Assembly (NCBI GenBank): GCA_017311185.1
Contig: JAESUZ010004141.1
Span: 868,001 to 932,000 of the forward strand
Source of the DNA: Proteles cristata cristata
Lineage: Eukaryota > Chordata > Mammalia > Carnivora > Hyaenidae
Direction of reading: 5' to 3'
DNA length: 64,000 nt
Shown in pieces: positions 37,517 to 49,361 of this stretch. The notes beneath the pieces were generated by a model. That model had not been told where the DNA came from. It saw nothing but the letters and a program-made list of their open reading frames with translations, and made no database searches. Each line of letters opens with the position of its first letter. The stretch's first letter is position 1. The position numbers and the translations under genes are program-made.

Positions 37517-37839
37517 AATAATTATAATTTTGCTCATGTCATTATATTCTTTGGAGTAAGGTGGAGCGGTTTCAGATCCCTTTTTTTTGCCATTCATCAG
37601 TGCTGTGGTCTCGAGCAAGGCCTCCTATGTAAGAAACGGGGCTAATTACATAGGCTTTAACCACTGGGTATGAGGATTAAAGGAGATAGATAGTACATAA
37701 AAAGTGCCTCATTCAGTGGCCGACAAGAATTGGCAGTCAGCACATTTTCATGTTCTTCTTTCCCTTTGGTGCTCTTTCCACTCCCTTTCTTGCCAAAAAG
37801 CTTTTTAAAGTTCGTCTTATTTTTGGGGGTGTTGTAAGA

Positions 37840-38120
37840 TACCAGGATTTGGAGTCAACATCGAATTCAAATTCCTTTTCTTCCACTTAGGAGCTCTTTG
37901 ACCCTGGGCATGTTGTTGCTGTAAATTTTGGTTCCACATCTGTAAATTGGGGACTAGTGAGTGTGTATGCTTTGGAGGGGGTGATTAATAAATAAATATT
38001 AAATATATATTACTTATGCATATATAAAATATTTTTATATGTTTATTTTTAGAAATAAATAAATTGGTAAAATGCTTAGCACAGTCCTGGCAGGTTGTAA
38101 GCACTCGGTAGATGGTAGTT
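37840..38120 (+). repeat. MIR SINE
   Basis: 'tttggagtcaacatcgaattcaaattcc', 'gagctctttgaccctgggcatgttg' and 'aaaatgcttagcacagtcctggcaggttgtaagcactcgg' are MIR-like, with an AT-rich insertion at 37985-38065. Confidence 0.65.
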
Positions 38121-38139
38121 ACTGCCTTATTTGCCCCTA

Positions 38140-38640
38140 GTCTGTGGCTGTCACACACAGATACTCTCACACACGCATCTCCCACCCCACCCCCATCTCT
38201 TGTGCTCTAGTGCCAGTGCTTTGCCAACTGGCTGTGGAACATCTTTTCCACGATGCTTCAAGTAGCTCAGACTGTTTCAAAATTGAACTATTTGCTCTTC
38301 ACAGACTTTGCATCTCCGTTAAAGCGTCATCATCCCTCAGGCATGACTTTGTGGACCTCCTCTCTTTGTTGCTGCTTTCGTCCTGTCAGTCACCTGACTT
38401 GTTTCTGGAATTTGTCCTTTTCTGCTTCAGCTCAGGCTCTCGTCCTCTTTCACTTGAATTATTGCCTGGTCTCCTCACCGGTTTCTCCAAATCTGGATGC
38501 TTCTCCTTCTAGCCCATGTTCTCCTCTGTGTCCAGAGTGACCTTTCTAAGATGCTGGTCTCACTGGTTCACTCTCCTGTTTCAAAACTGCACACGTTCCC
38601 GTTGAAGGTCTTTGAGCTGAAAGCCTGAGTGCAGAGAGGT
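38140..38640 (+). repeat. L2 LINE fragment
   Basis: 'acttgaattattgcctggtctcctcaccggtttc' and 'agagtgacctttctaagatgctggtctcactggttcactctcctgtttcaaaac' match the L2 3' ORF pattern, sense orientation. Confidence 0.6.
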
Positions 38641-39227
38641 CTTGTGCTGACCTGTTTCTCCATCGCCGTCGCCTGCCACTGATGGCTCTGGCCACACGCT
38701 AATTTGTTAGCTGGCTCTTCCTCCAGGATACCATGTGCCTTCACTGCGCTTTTTTAAATTTTATTTTTAACCACCCCTGGTTAACCGCTGGATGCCCTTC
38801 TCCCCTTCTCCAGCTGGCGAACATCCTTAGGGAATGAGACAAATGTCTCCTTTCCTCTGGACCCTTCCTGATCCCCACATCCTTCCATCCTGTTACTCCC
38901 TCTGTGCACAGATAGCATTGGTTAATATTTCTCTATTGCCGCTGTAATTACTTTGTATCATAGTTATTTATATGCCTGTAAGCTGGGCTTGGCATAATTC
39001 CTAGCAATGTTGGTTGATATGAATAAATGAATGCATAAAGTGATACCATCTAGAAGGATCTTGTGAGATGGAATTTGACGAGTGAAATTTATTGTAGGTA
39101 AATACGGATCAAGAAGACCAGTTTTACAAGAACCGAGATGGAAGAGATTGGTTTATAGCAGAATGTGTTAAAAATTACGTAGGGGTCTTGGTTGACAGTA
39201 CTGTGTGAGTCAACAATGCGAGGCGGT

Positions 39228-39300
39228 AACAAAAAAAGAAGAGAAGAGGAGGAGGAAGAAGAAAAGGAGGGATGGAGGAGGAGGAGGAGGAGAGAATGTG
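39228..39300 (+). repeat. Purine-rich (GAG/GAA)n microsatellite
   Basis: Nearly all-purine tract of GAG, GAA and GGA units, about 70 bases, able to form triplex DNA. Confidence 0.8.
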
Positions 39301-39971
39301 AGGACAAAATGAGGAAGCTGAGTGTCTGGTTTTATACCCAGAGCATTGTGTTTGGTTCTAGGCTTCATGGTTTAGAGGAACTTAGTAGCAACAATTCTTG
39401 AAACCATTTTGTTTTTCAGTATTCTTGGAAAAAATTCATCAAATTAGACAAACTACTAGCTAATGCAGTGAAGAAGAAAAGGGAGAAAAGCACAAGTGTA
39501 CAAAATAAGAAATGACAATGGAGAAGTAACCATTGAAAGGACAAATCATGAGTCTTTGCAGGTCTGTGCAAACATTTTAAAACTTTGAAGACATTGACAG
39601 TTCCGTAGGGAAATGCAGATGACCCAAAATGAAAGAGACAGAAAATGTAAACAGACTAATTTCTATGGAGGAAATATAGAGTCTTATTAAGGACTCTATA
39701 AAAAAAAAGTAGGTTCTTTATTAGGAAATCCATTAATATCATATACCGTATTAATAAGTCTCAGTGAAGGCTGACAAAACTTTTATCGAAATTCAACATC
39801 CATTCCTCATAAAACGGTCATGAAAATAAGACTTGATGGCCATATTTAACATGATAAAATACATATACCTTAGTCCTAAAACCTGTATCTTCCTAAATTG
39901 GGAGACACTGCAAATATTTTCTCTAGGGCTAGAAACATGGGTAGGATGCCCACTATCCACTCTATTCCACT

Positions 39972-40147
39972 TTTTTTTAATGTTTATTTATTTTTAAGAG
40001 CGAGACCAAGTGATCAGGGAAGGGCTGAGAGAGAAGGGGACAGAAGATCTGAAGCGGGCTCTGTGTGGGCCTCCGCCTCATGAACCATGAGATCATGACC
40101 TGAGCCAAAGTCAGACACTTAACCTACTGAGCCACCCAGGCGCCCCA
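39972..40147 (-). mobile_element. Feliform CAN-type SINE
   Basis: Reverse copy inside the L1, ending 'gagccacccaggcgcccca'. Flanked by ATTCCACTT words. Confidence 0.92.
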
Positions 40148-40511
40148 CATTCCACTTCCCCCACATTCCACTTCGTATCAAAGGAATTGGCGCAATTAGA
40201 CCAGAGGAGTTGGTTAGAGGCACAAGGCTTACTAATGAAATAAAACCATTTCTTTTTGCAGACATGATAAAAATCCTGGAAATATTGAGAATTAGTGATA
40301 AACCTCAAATAATAAATGATATGGTAATAGTATATAAAATTAACATACTGAAATCAAAAGCTTTATATACCCCAAAAGTAGCCAATTAGAGACCATAATG
40401 ATACAGGAAAGCTCATTTGCAATTGGAACAAGGAAGATTAAGTACTTAGAAATGAACCTAACAAGAAATGTATAAAATTTATAGGAGGAAAACTTTAAAA
40501 CACTTCTGGAA

Positions 40512-40710
40512 GAGGTGCGTGGGTGGTTCAGTTGGTTAAGTGTCTGACATTGGCTCAGGCCATGATCTCATGCTTTCGTGGGTTCACACCGGGCTCTGTG
40601 CTGACAGCTCAGAACCTGGAGTCTGCTTCAGATTCTGTGTCTCCATCTCTCTCTGCCCCCTCTCCTGCTCATGCTCTGTCTCTTTCTCTCAAAAATAAAT
40701 AAGCATTAAA
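40512..40710 (+). mobile_element. Feliform CAN-type SINE, older copy
   Basis: 'gaggtgcgtgggtggttcag' to 'aaaaataaataagcattaaaa'. Confidence 0.9.
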
Positions 40711-40724
40711 AAAAATTCTTTTGA

Positions 40725-40936
40725 GGGGCGCCTGGGTGGCTTAGTCGGTTAAGCATCCGACTTTCGCTTAGGTCATGATCTCGCGGTTCGTGGGTTCGAG
40801 CCCCGCGTCGGGCTCTGTGCTGACTGCCAGCTCAGAGCCTGGAGCCTGTTTCAGAGTCTGTGACTCCCTCTCTCTCTGACCCTCCCCTGTTTACGCTGTC
40901 TCTCTCTCTCCTAGAAATAAATAAAAATATTAAAAA
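40725..40936 (+). mobile_element. Feliform CAN-type SINE, young-looking subfamily
   Basis: Close to consensus. Perfect target duplication AAAAATTCTTTTGA at 40711-40724 and 40937-40950, so it landed next to the tail of the preceding SINE. Confidence 0.95.
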
Positions 40937-41796
40937 AAAAATTCTTTTGAATGCTCCTGGAAGACACATTTGAACAAAAGGAACAGCATCTCCCATTCTT
41001 GAGTACTATGATTTAACATTTTAAATATGACAGGTCTCCCTACATTAATTTATAAATGTAATATAATCCCAATAAAAATTCTAACAGGCTTTTTTAAGGG
41101 AGTTAGGTAAAGATAACAAAATTCATATGGAGAAATAAATATGCAAGAATATTCAAGAAAATACAAAAAAGGAAATTTTCCGGGGGGAGGGACTAGCTTT
41201 ACTGGCATTAAAATGTACTGTAAAGCCTCTATAATTAAAACACGATGCATGAATAAACAAAGATATGAGTTATGTAGGATGCAAAGCCCATAAATAGACC
41301 CAAGGACTTCTGGAAATTCGATACATGATAAAGGTAGCATCTCAGACCATTGGGGTAAAGAGGGACTTTTAATTAATGGTGTTTTTTTTTGTAAAGGATG
41401 AATTGGATTTATTTCTCACATCATATGCAAAAATAGACTCCAAATGGATTAGGGATCTGAATGTAAAAAATAAAATGGGACAAGTACTAGAAAAAAACAG
41501 AGGTGGATTCTTCTTCCCTCAGGAAAGGGAAAGGCTTTCTAACCATCACTCAGAATTCAGAAGCAGTATAATAAATGATCAATAAACTGGATTATATAAA
41601 AATAACTCTTTCAAAAAAAAAAATAACTCTTTCATGGCCAAAAAGACACCCTGAGTTAAGTCAAAAGACAACTGACAAACTGAGAAGTCTCTGCAACATA
41701 TATCAGAAACAAAAGGGTAACATTCCCAAGATACAAAGAGTTCTTAAAAATGGAAGGACAAAAGACCAAAAACTTTGATAGAAAAATGAGAAAAAG

Positions 41797-42016
41797 GGGC
41801 ACCTGGGTGGCTCAGTCAGTTGAGTGTCCAACTTTGGCTCAGGTCATGATCTCATAGTTTGTGAGTTTGAGCCCCACATCAGGCTCTGTGCTGACAGCTT
41901 GGAGCCTGGAGCATGTTTTGGATTCTGTGGCTCCCCCTCTCTCTCTTACTCTACCCCGCTCATGCTCTCTCTCTCTCTCTCAAATAAAGATTTTGAAAAA
42001 TAAAAAAAAAAAGAAA
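41797..42016 (+). mobile_element. Feliform CAN-type SINE
   Basis: Plus copy with perfect 17-base target duplication AGAAAAATGAGAAAAAG at 41780-41796 and 42017-42033. Confidence 0.95.
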
Positions 42017-44062
42017 AGAAAAATGAGAAAAAGATCTGAACAGATAATACATTCAGATATGAAAAAAGTTATAAAAGGTAAGATATATAAAATGGATTAC
42101 TAAACCTACAAAAAGAGATTCAAACTCATAATGAAAGAAATGAAGATTAAAACACTGAGATACAATTTCTCACTTATCACATTGGCAAGAATTAAAAGCA
42201 TGACAACATATTCTGTTGGCAAGACTGTGGGAAAGTGCACTCCTGTATTCCTCATGGGAATGCAAACAGATACGATCCTTTTGGCAGGGGATTTGGCAAT
42301 ATCTGATAAAATTACATACCTGTGTGCCTCTTGATCCAGCAATCCCATGTCTTGGAATCTACCCTGAAGGTAGACCTGCATCCACGTGAAAATACACAAA
42401 CCTATACGATGTTCACTCACTGCAGCCTTGTTAATAATTGTAAAACATTGGGAAAAACCCAAGTGCCCATATACAGGAGAATGGTTATATAAATTATGGT
42501 ATACCCACATAATGGAGTACTATGGTTGCTGTAAACATGAATAAAGAAAGCCTCTAAACTAGTGTAGAGCAATTTCCAGACTATTAAGTGAAGCAAAGTG
42601 AAAAGTTCAAATACAAAAAGAATATTAGTGCTGTGCGAGTTTTCACATAAGAAAGAAAAGGAAATAAGCAAGTATACACGAGTCGTTTTTCTGGATAAAC
42701 TGGAACTCATGCGGTTGTTTATAGGGGTGGATGGGAATAGGTGGAAAGAACTGAGAGAAGGGAATGGAGTAGAAAGAATGATGGAAGAGTGACATTTTCC
42801 TGACTAGATGTTTTTGTATAGCTCTGACTTTTAGGATCATGCTAATTTTTCACCTAATCATCCAAAATGTGGAGAGAACCCAAAATGGAATAGTGATGGT
42901 ACAAAACAAACCCAACTGTATTACAAGTGAATAACATAACCACACTGAAGGCACTGGAGAAGAAAAGAACTAAGTTAAGTCACTTTTTGAATCAGCATTT
43001 TGACTCTAAACTATAAGACTAAAGACAAAAAGAACCAAGCACAAATATTATATTATGGTTGGTAAGTTAATTTTTCACAGGGTGTGAGTTAGCAAGTCTG
43101 ATGCTCATTTGTGTGTTTTCTAGGATTGAGCAAATATTAGTAAATATATGGTGGAGAGTGAGAGTTCTGGTTTCTCTCTGGGAGAGAGGAGTTATAAGAA
43201 GGAAAGGGGACAGGAAGGAGTGAACTCTGTGGGCTGGGTTGGAGGAGGAATCAGTGTAATTAATGCTGTAATTCATGGTGTGTCTGTCAAGGTAAATACA
43301 TACAGAAATGTGCGTATGTGCGTATACATACATGTATTTCCTACTCTACTACCCAGAGCGCCAAGAATGTAACCCTGGTAATAATGAGCATAACTCATGC
43401 CCAAATTTTGGTTTCTAAAAACCAAAGAACCAGAGTTCTTTTGAGAAATACCTGATTCCAGAGCTGGGCAGGGAAACTATAAGATGAGGAGTGTGGAATA
43501 TCTCATGATGCCGGGAAGTAAGGAAATGTTCAAAGAACATGATCAGGCTATATGAGCCCGCAGTCCTACTTGTGAGTCTGTATCTAAAAGAAGTGAAAGT
43601 GGGATCTTGAAGAGGTATTTGTACACTCATTTTCATAGGAGCATTATTCACAAAATCCAAGAGGTAGAAGCAACCCACCGATGAATGAGTAGGCAAAGTG
43701 TGGTATAAACATACAGTTGAATATTATTCAGCCTTAAAGAGGAAAGAAAATCTCACACAAGGGAGAACATGTATGAACCTTAGGGACATTACACTGAGTG
43801 AAATAAGCCAATCACAAAAAGACAAGTACTGTATGATTCCATCTATCTGAGTTGTCTAAAATAGTCAAATTTATAGAAAAAGAAAGTAGAACAATGATTG
43901 CCAGGCACTGGGAGGAAGGGAAATGGGATTTGTTGTTTAATGAGTATAGTGTTTCATTTTGCAACACGAAAAAGATCTGCAGAGTCACTGCACAACAGTG
44001 TGAGTATACTGAACTGTACACTCAAAAATAGTTAAGATGATAAATTTTATGTTATTTTTTTT

Positions 44063-44275
44063 TTTTTACATTTAATTATTATTGAGAGACAGAGAGGGAC
44101 AGAGCACGAACAGGGGAGGGGCAGAGAGAGAAGGAGACACAGAATTTGAAGCAGGCTCCAGGCTCTGAGCAAGCTGTCAGCATAGAGCCTGGCGTGGGGC
44201 CCAAACCCACACACCATGAGATCCTGACCTGAGCTGAAGTCGGATGCTCAACCAATTGGGCCACCCAGGCTCCCC
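44063..44275 (-). mobile_element. Feliform CAN-type SINE
   Basis: Reverse copy with perfect duplication TATGTTATTTTTTTT at 44048-44062 and 44276-44290, inserted in the L1MB 3' end. Confidence 0.94.
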
Positions 44276-44303
44276 TATGTTATTTTTTTTTACCACAATT
44301 TTT

Positions 44304-44329
44304 TTTAAAATATTTTTATTTATTTCTAG

Positions 44330-44365
<36 letters not shown>

Positions 44366-44549
44366 CAGAGACAGAGACAGCGTGAACAGGGGAGGGTCAG
44401 AGAGAGAGGGAGTCACAGACTGAAACAGGCTCCTGGCTCTGAGCTGGCAGTCAGCACAGAGCCGGACACGGGGCTCGAACCCACGAACCGCGAGATCATG
44501 ACCTAAGCGAAAGTCGAACGCTTAACCGACTAAGCCACCCAGGCGCCCC
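44304..44549 (-). mobile_element. Feliform CAN-type SINE carrying a hexanucleotide array
   Basis: Reverse young-subfamily copy with perfect 17-base duplication TTTTTACCACAATTTTT at 44287-44303 and 44550-44566. Inside it the CT-rich part has grown into about six GAGACA units (44346-44380). Confidence 0.95.
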
Positions 44550-45178
44550 TTTTTACCACAATTTTTAAAAAAGTGACTGGAGCATGTGAAAAGGAGACAG
44601 GAACCAACATTTGTCCCAATTTGAGCAGCAAAAATAATGATAGTAATGGATTAATATAATAAATGAAAGTGAAATAAATACCCATGATTCTATACTGATA
44701 TAAATAAGTAAATGGGGGGGGGGGAGAGCTTTTCCTCATATTAGGATTTCCAACTAGTAAGCGTAGAAGGAATGATGGAATTAGAAAATCATCATTTGGG
44801 AGATGTCATAGTGATCAATCAGGAAAAGAAAACTCAATGATTTTTAGGAAAGAAAAATGGATGTTAAATTTTAAATGGACAGGAAAAAGGATATTTTCAT
44901 GGTCTCAATCTTCCCACAAAATACTTATTACAAGGGGAAAATGGCGACTTTACAGTAGAGAAACCTGGCAGACACTACCTTAATTGTGTGATCACAATTA
45001 ATTTCACCAATAATGAGATGTATTGGCATCATGTGCCTTTTGATATGATGCACAGAGAAGGGTACTGTATACCTCAAGTCCATAACCTGAATTTGATCAG
45101 TAAGAAATTTGAGATAAATCCAAATTGAGGGACAGTGTACAAAATAACTGGGCAGTAGTCTTCAAAATTGTCAAGATC

Positions 45179-45406
45179 GGGGTGCCTGGGTGGCTTAGTC
45201 GGTTAAGCGTCCGATTTTCGCTTAGGTCATGATCTCGCGGTTGGTGGGTTCGAGCCCCACATCGGGCTCTGTGCTGACTGCCAGCCCAGAGCCTGGATCC
45301 TGTTTCAGAGTCTGTGACTCCCTCTCTCTCTGACCCTTCCCTGCTCATGCTGTCTCTCTCTCTCTCTCTCCTAGAAATAAATAAAAATATTAAAAGAAAA
45401 AAAAGA
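45179..45406 (+). mobile_element. Feliform CAN-type SINE, young-looking subfamily
   Basis: Plus copy with perfect 16-base duplication CAAAATTGTCAAGATC at 45163-45178 and 45407-45422. Confidence 0.95.
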
Positions 45407-46071
45407 CAAAATTGTCAAGATCATGGAAGACAGAGAAAGACTTAGCAACTGTCCCCGACTGAAGGAGACCAGAGGGACAGGACAACTAGATGTAGTGTGA
45501 GATCTTGGACCAAAGAAGGACAGTGAGTCAACTGGGGAAATCTGAATAAGGTCTGGAGATTGTGTAATGGTACTGTGTCAGTGTGACTGTCCTGTTCTGA
45601 CCCTGTTATGAGGCAGGGAAGCATTTGGGGAAGCTCTTTGTACCATTTTTGCCACTTTTATGTAAGTCTGAAATTATTTGAAAATGAACAGTCAATGAAA
45701 TAAAAAAAAAGTAATACTTAGGAGCTGTGAATAACCCTTTAGTGTAGGTCAACAGTGTGTTCTGGTGGCCAAGGAAGGAAGGAAAGAGAGGAAGGAAGAA
45801 GGAAAGAAAAGAAAAACAAATATCTTGAATGAGGAATCTTCATTACTCTAAACCCAGAGTATTGTGTTGGGTTTAAGATGCCTTGGTTTCAGAGAGATTG
45901 AGACAGGAGATCAGTAATACTTGAAATCATTTTGTATAAGGAATGTTGGCCTTGGCTCACAACTCTGGATGTATGTAAAAGAATTCACAGAATACCAGTA
46001 TACCTGGGCCCCACCCTCAGAAATTCTGACTATTCGGTGGTGGGCCTGACAGACGTTAGTAATTTTTTTAG

Positions 46072-46825
46072 GTTTTTAAAAAAATTCTAGTTATTTAATA
46101 TATAGTGTAATGTTGATTTCAGGAGTAGAATTTAGTGATTCATCTCTTATATATATAACACCCAGGGCTCAACACAGGTGCCCTCATATACCCATCAGCC
46201 ATCTCGCCCATCCTCTGCCCATCTCCCCTCCAGAAACCCTGTTTATTCTCTATATTTAAGAGTCTCGGGGTGCCTGGGTAGCTCAGTCAGTTGAACGTCT
46301 GACTCTTGATTTTGGCTTAGGTCATGATCCCAGGGTTGTGGGATTGACGCCCGAGTGGGGTTCTGCGCTGAATGTGGAACCTGCTTAAGATTCTCTCTCT
46401 CCCTTTGCCCCTCTCTCCTGCTTGCATGTTCTTCCCCACCCTCTCTCAAATTAAAAAATAAAAGAGCCTCTTAGGGTTTGTTTCCCTGTCTTCCCCACCG
46501 CCATGTTCATCTGTTTTGTTTCTTAAATTCCACATATGGGTGAAGTCATGATATTTTTCTCTGACTTATTTTGCTTAATATAATACCCTGTAGTTCCATC
46601 CACGTCATGGCAAATGGCAAGATTTCATTCTTTTGATGGCTGTGTAATATTCCATTGTATACATATACATCTTCTGTATCCATTCATCAATCAGTGGGCA
46701 TTTGGGCTCTTTCCATAATTTGGCTATTGTAGATAATGCTGCTGTAAACATCGGGGTGCATATGCCCCTCTGAATCAGTAATTTTGTATCCTTTGGGTAA
46801 ATACCTAGTAGTGCAATTGCTGGGC
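46072..46825 (-). mobile_element. L1 LINE 3' end, antisense
   Basis: Antisense carnivoran L1 3' UTR ('cagggctcaacacaggtgccctcat', 'cccatcagccatctcgcccatcc') followed by antisense ORF2 end ('ggctgtgtaatattccattgtat', 'cataatttggctattgtagataatgctgc', 'tgtatcctttgggtaaatacctagtag'). A SINE interrupts it at 46267-46463. Confidence 0.88.
46267..46463 (+). mobile_element. CAN-type SINE, older 'cttgatttt' variant
   Basis: 'ggggtgcctgggtagctcagtcag' with 'gactcttgattttggcttagg', ending 'aaattaaaaaataaaa'; flanked by aagagtctc and agagcctctta. Confidence 0.85.
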
Positions 46826-47094
46826 AGACATTAGTATTTTTAAAAAGCTTCTCCAGTGACTCTGATAGGTAATCAGGGTTTACAGAACCCCTTGGTTAAG
46901 GGAATTGGAATGTTTAGCTAGGAGAAGACTCAGGTTAGCTCTACAAGAATCATATGGGGGAACCTGGGAAAGTAAAGCTTTTGGAGTTATATCCTCTGGA
47001 GAGAATTTGATGGGGCAATGTCTACATGTCTGTGTTTTTTAAAAGCTTCCTTTTGATCTTGAAGCACAGCCAGGGATGGGAACAGTAGGCTGGA

Positions 47095-47249
47095 TTGGTG
47101 CTTCTCAAACTTTAATGTGCATATGTATCACTGCGAGATCTGTTTAAAGTGTGGGTTCTGATGGAGTAGGGGTGGGGTGGAGTCTGAGAGTCTGGATTTC
47201 TACCAGACTCGCAGGCAATGCTGATGCTGCTCACCTGGGGGCCACTCTT
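47095..47249 (+). mobile_element. MER5A-like hAT fossil
   Basis: 'ggtgcttctcaaactttaatgtgcatatgtatcac' to 'aatgctgatgctgctcacctgggg' is the typical MER5A text; it resumes at 47504 after a SINE. Confidence 0.7.
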
Positions 47250-47285
47250 TTTTTTTTTTTTTTTTTTTAATATTTTATTTATTTC

Positions 47286-47330
<45 letters not shown>

Positions 47331-47503
47331 TGTGAGCAGGGGAGGGTCAGAGAGAGAGGGAGACACAGACTCTGAAACAGGCTCCAGGCTCTGAGCTGGC
47401 AGTCAGCACAGAGCCCGACGCGGGGCTCGAACCCACGAACCGCGAGATCATGACCCAAGCGAAAGTCGGACGCTTAACCGACTAAGCCACCCAGGCGCCC
47501 CTA
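47250..47503 (-). mobile_element. Feliform CAN-type SINE, young-looking subfamily
   Basis: Near-consensus reverse copy with a T run of about 24 and a GA run. Target duplication GGGCCACTCTT at 47239-47249 and 47504-47514. Confidence 0.94.
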
Positions 47504-47664
47504 GGGCCACTCTTGGAATAGTAGACAGCTACCTAGTGTAGATGGTTACACAAGAGACTTAAGCATTGGATGTGGGGGAGAAAGTGGTATAGACTAAGGT
47601 GCCTTCCATTCTGAGAGTTTGGGGGAGGTTCACTGAAACTTCAGGAATGCAGTTATTTAGGTGA

Positions 47665-47852
47665 TAGTGTGGTTGAGTGGAAAGAGCATTGGCTTGAGAG
47701 TTAGAATTTCATATTCATGCTTTACTGTCTGGTAACCTAGAACAAGTGAGTTTACTGTTTTTGAGTCTCAGTTTCCAATTAGCAAAATAGATCTAGTAAA
47801 ATCTCCCTGGTAGATTCGCATTAGGGAAAATATATTTAAAGAGCCTAGCAGA
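47665..47852 (+). repeat. MIR SINE
   Basis: 'ttgagtggaaagagcattggcttgagagttag' and 'tgagtctcagtttccaattagcaaaatag' are MIR text. Confidence 0.7.
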
Positions 47853-47970
47853 GGGTTACCTGGCTGGCCCAGTTGGTGGAGTGTGCGACTCTTGATCTTG
47901 GGGTCATGGGTTTGAGTCCCATATTGGGCATAGAGTTTACTGAAAAATGAATGAATGAATGAATGAATGC
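47853..47970 (+). mobile_element. Older short CAN SINE with (AATG)n tail
   Basis: 'gggttacctggctggcccagttggtggagtgtgcgactcttgatcttggggtcatgggtttgagtccc' then an AATG run. Confidence 0.75.
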
Positions 47971-48439
47971 ACGCAAGCATGCATGACCCTTGACATAGAG
48001 TAGGTGTTCAGACGGTGATGGCTATTATTATCATTCATGCTGTAGAATCGTCTTGTTGGAGACCAGAGGGGAGAATAATGTGCATGAAAAGTATCGTTAG
48101 AACCTCTGAACAGTTTTGCATCAGACACAACTTCTATTCAATAGCCAAAAGAAAACTGTGGTTACTCAAGTAGAAATGATCTTGCCCTAACGTAAACCAT
48201 TTGTCCTTGTCTGCCTCTGCATTATTAGCTTTTGCAATATTTTTAAGTCTCGGCCTGATGAAATGTGACAAATGATTCACTGACTCAAACAAATACTTGT
48301 TGTGCACCTGTTACTCTAAACTGTTCAGTAATTCTGAATTGATGTAATTCCCTGCATTGAGCATACTTTGGACCTGAGCTCCTTTGAGCTCACTCTTCCC
48401 TTTGCCTCCTTTCTTCTTTCAGGAACCACCCCCCAACAA

Positions 48440-48850
48440 CCATGAAAGTGTGGGCTCAGGTTGGGCTGGTGATCTCTGCACTCTGTGTGACACTGGATGT
48501 CCTCAGGGAGATCAGAGCTGTGGGAGGGCCAGGGAAGGCTTCCTGGAAAAGGTGATGCTTAAGCTCAGCCTCAAGAGGAGACAGCAGGCTCAGGGAGGGA
48601 GAGTGACCGGAAAGTGTGGTGCATTTGGGGCAACCCACATGGTTTGGACCAACTGAAATGCAGGTAGTGAGTAGATGGAGCAGAGGCAGTGGCCAGCACA
48701 TGACAGACTAAATGCAGCTAAGGAGGTTGCATTTTATCTTGACAAGAGAGGCCAGTGAAGGACTGGCCAGTGAAGGCCAGTGAAGAGAGGCCAGGCAAGA
48801 ATTTGTGGTGGGTGGGCTGAGGATGATAGCAGGTACAGGGAGACTGGTTA
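48440..48850 (+). repeat. L2-like ancient repeat
   Basis: 'agggaaggcttcctggaaaaggtgatgcttaagctcagcc' and 'ggaggttgcattttatcttgacaag' follow the general L2 3' wording. Confidence 0.5.
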
Positions 48851-48854
48851 GGAA

Positions 48855-49075
48855 TTTTTTAAAATATATTTTTCAAGATTGATTTAGAGGGAGACAGAGG
48901 CAGCGTGAGTAGGAGAGGGGCAGAGAGAGGGAGAGCGCGAGAGAGAATCCCAAGCAGGCTCTGCACTGTGAGTGCAGAGCCTCATATGGGTCTCAGACTC
49001 ATGAGATTGTGAGATCATGACCTGAGTGGAAACCAAGAGTCAGACGCTTAACTGACTAAGCCACCCAGACGCCCC
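48855..49075 (-). mobile_element. Feliform CAN-type SINE
   Basis: Reverse copy ending 'taagccacccagacgcccc'. Flanks 'taggaattt' and 'taggagttt'. Confidence 0.91.
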
Positions 49076-49136
49076 TAGGAGTTTATACAGGAAGTCAGAT
49101 CCCAGCTGTTACCCTTAATTCCTTTTTTGGTCTTAA

Positions 49137-49361
49137 AATATTTTTTAATTTTTTAAAAAAATTTAATTCTGAGAGAGAGACAGCATGAGTAGGGGAGGGT
49201 CAGAGAGAGAGACACACACACACAGAATCTGAAACAGGCTCCAGGCTCTGAGCTAGCTGTCAGCACAGAGCCTGATATGGGGGCTTGAACTTACAAACAG
49301 TGAGATCATGACCTGAACCAAAGTCAGATGCTTAACCGACTGAGCCACCTAGGCGCCCCTC
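49137..49361 (-). mobile_element. Feliform CAN-type SINE
   Basis: Reverse copy with perfect duplication TTTTTTGGTCTTAA at 49123-49136 and 49362-49375. Confidence 0.94.

Larger units (their letters stand above)
39420..45705 (+). mobile_element. Old L1 LINE complex (L1M-type ORF2 and 3' UTR) with nested insertions
   Basis: Sense L1 ORF2 text begins near 39420 ('aaattagacaaactactagc', 'gtacaaaataagaaatgac'), continues through 'gccattccc'-type RT text ('aatcccaataaaaattctaacaggc', 'aaagcctctataattaaaac', 'aaatggattagggatctgaa') and 'atgggaatgcaaacagatacgatcc', and ends in an L1M 3' UTR ('gaaatctgaataaggtctggag', 'ttttatgtaagtctgaaattatttg'). Frames are broken throughout. A separate L1MB-like 3' end (about 43420-44575, 'gaactgtacactcaaaaatagttaagatg', 'taccacaat') and seven SINEs are embedded. 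Confidence 0.8.
45945..46895 (+). mobile_element. hAT (MER5/MER20-like) fossil split by an antisense L1
   Basis: The left half (45945-46070: 'gggccccaccctcagaaattctgac', 'cagacgttagtaattt') and right half (46826-46895: 'cagacattagtatttttaaaaagcttctccagtgactctgat') form one hAT fossil. The word cagacRttagta is repeated on both sides of the L1, as a target duplication would be. Confidence 0.6.
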
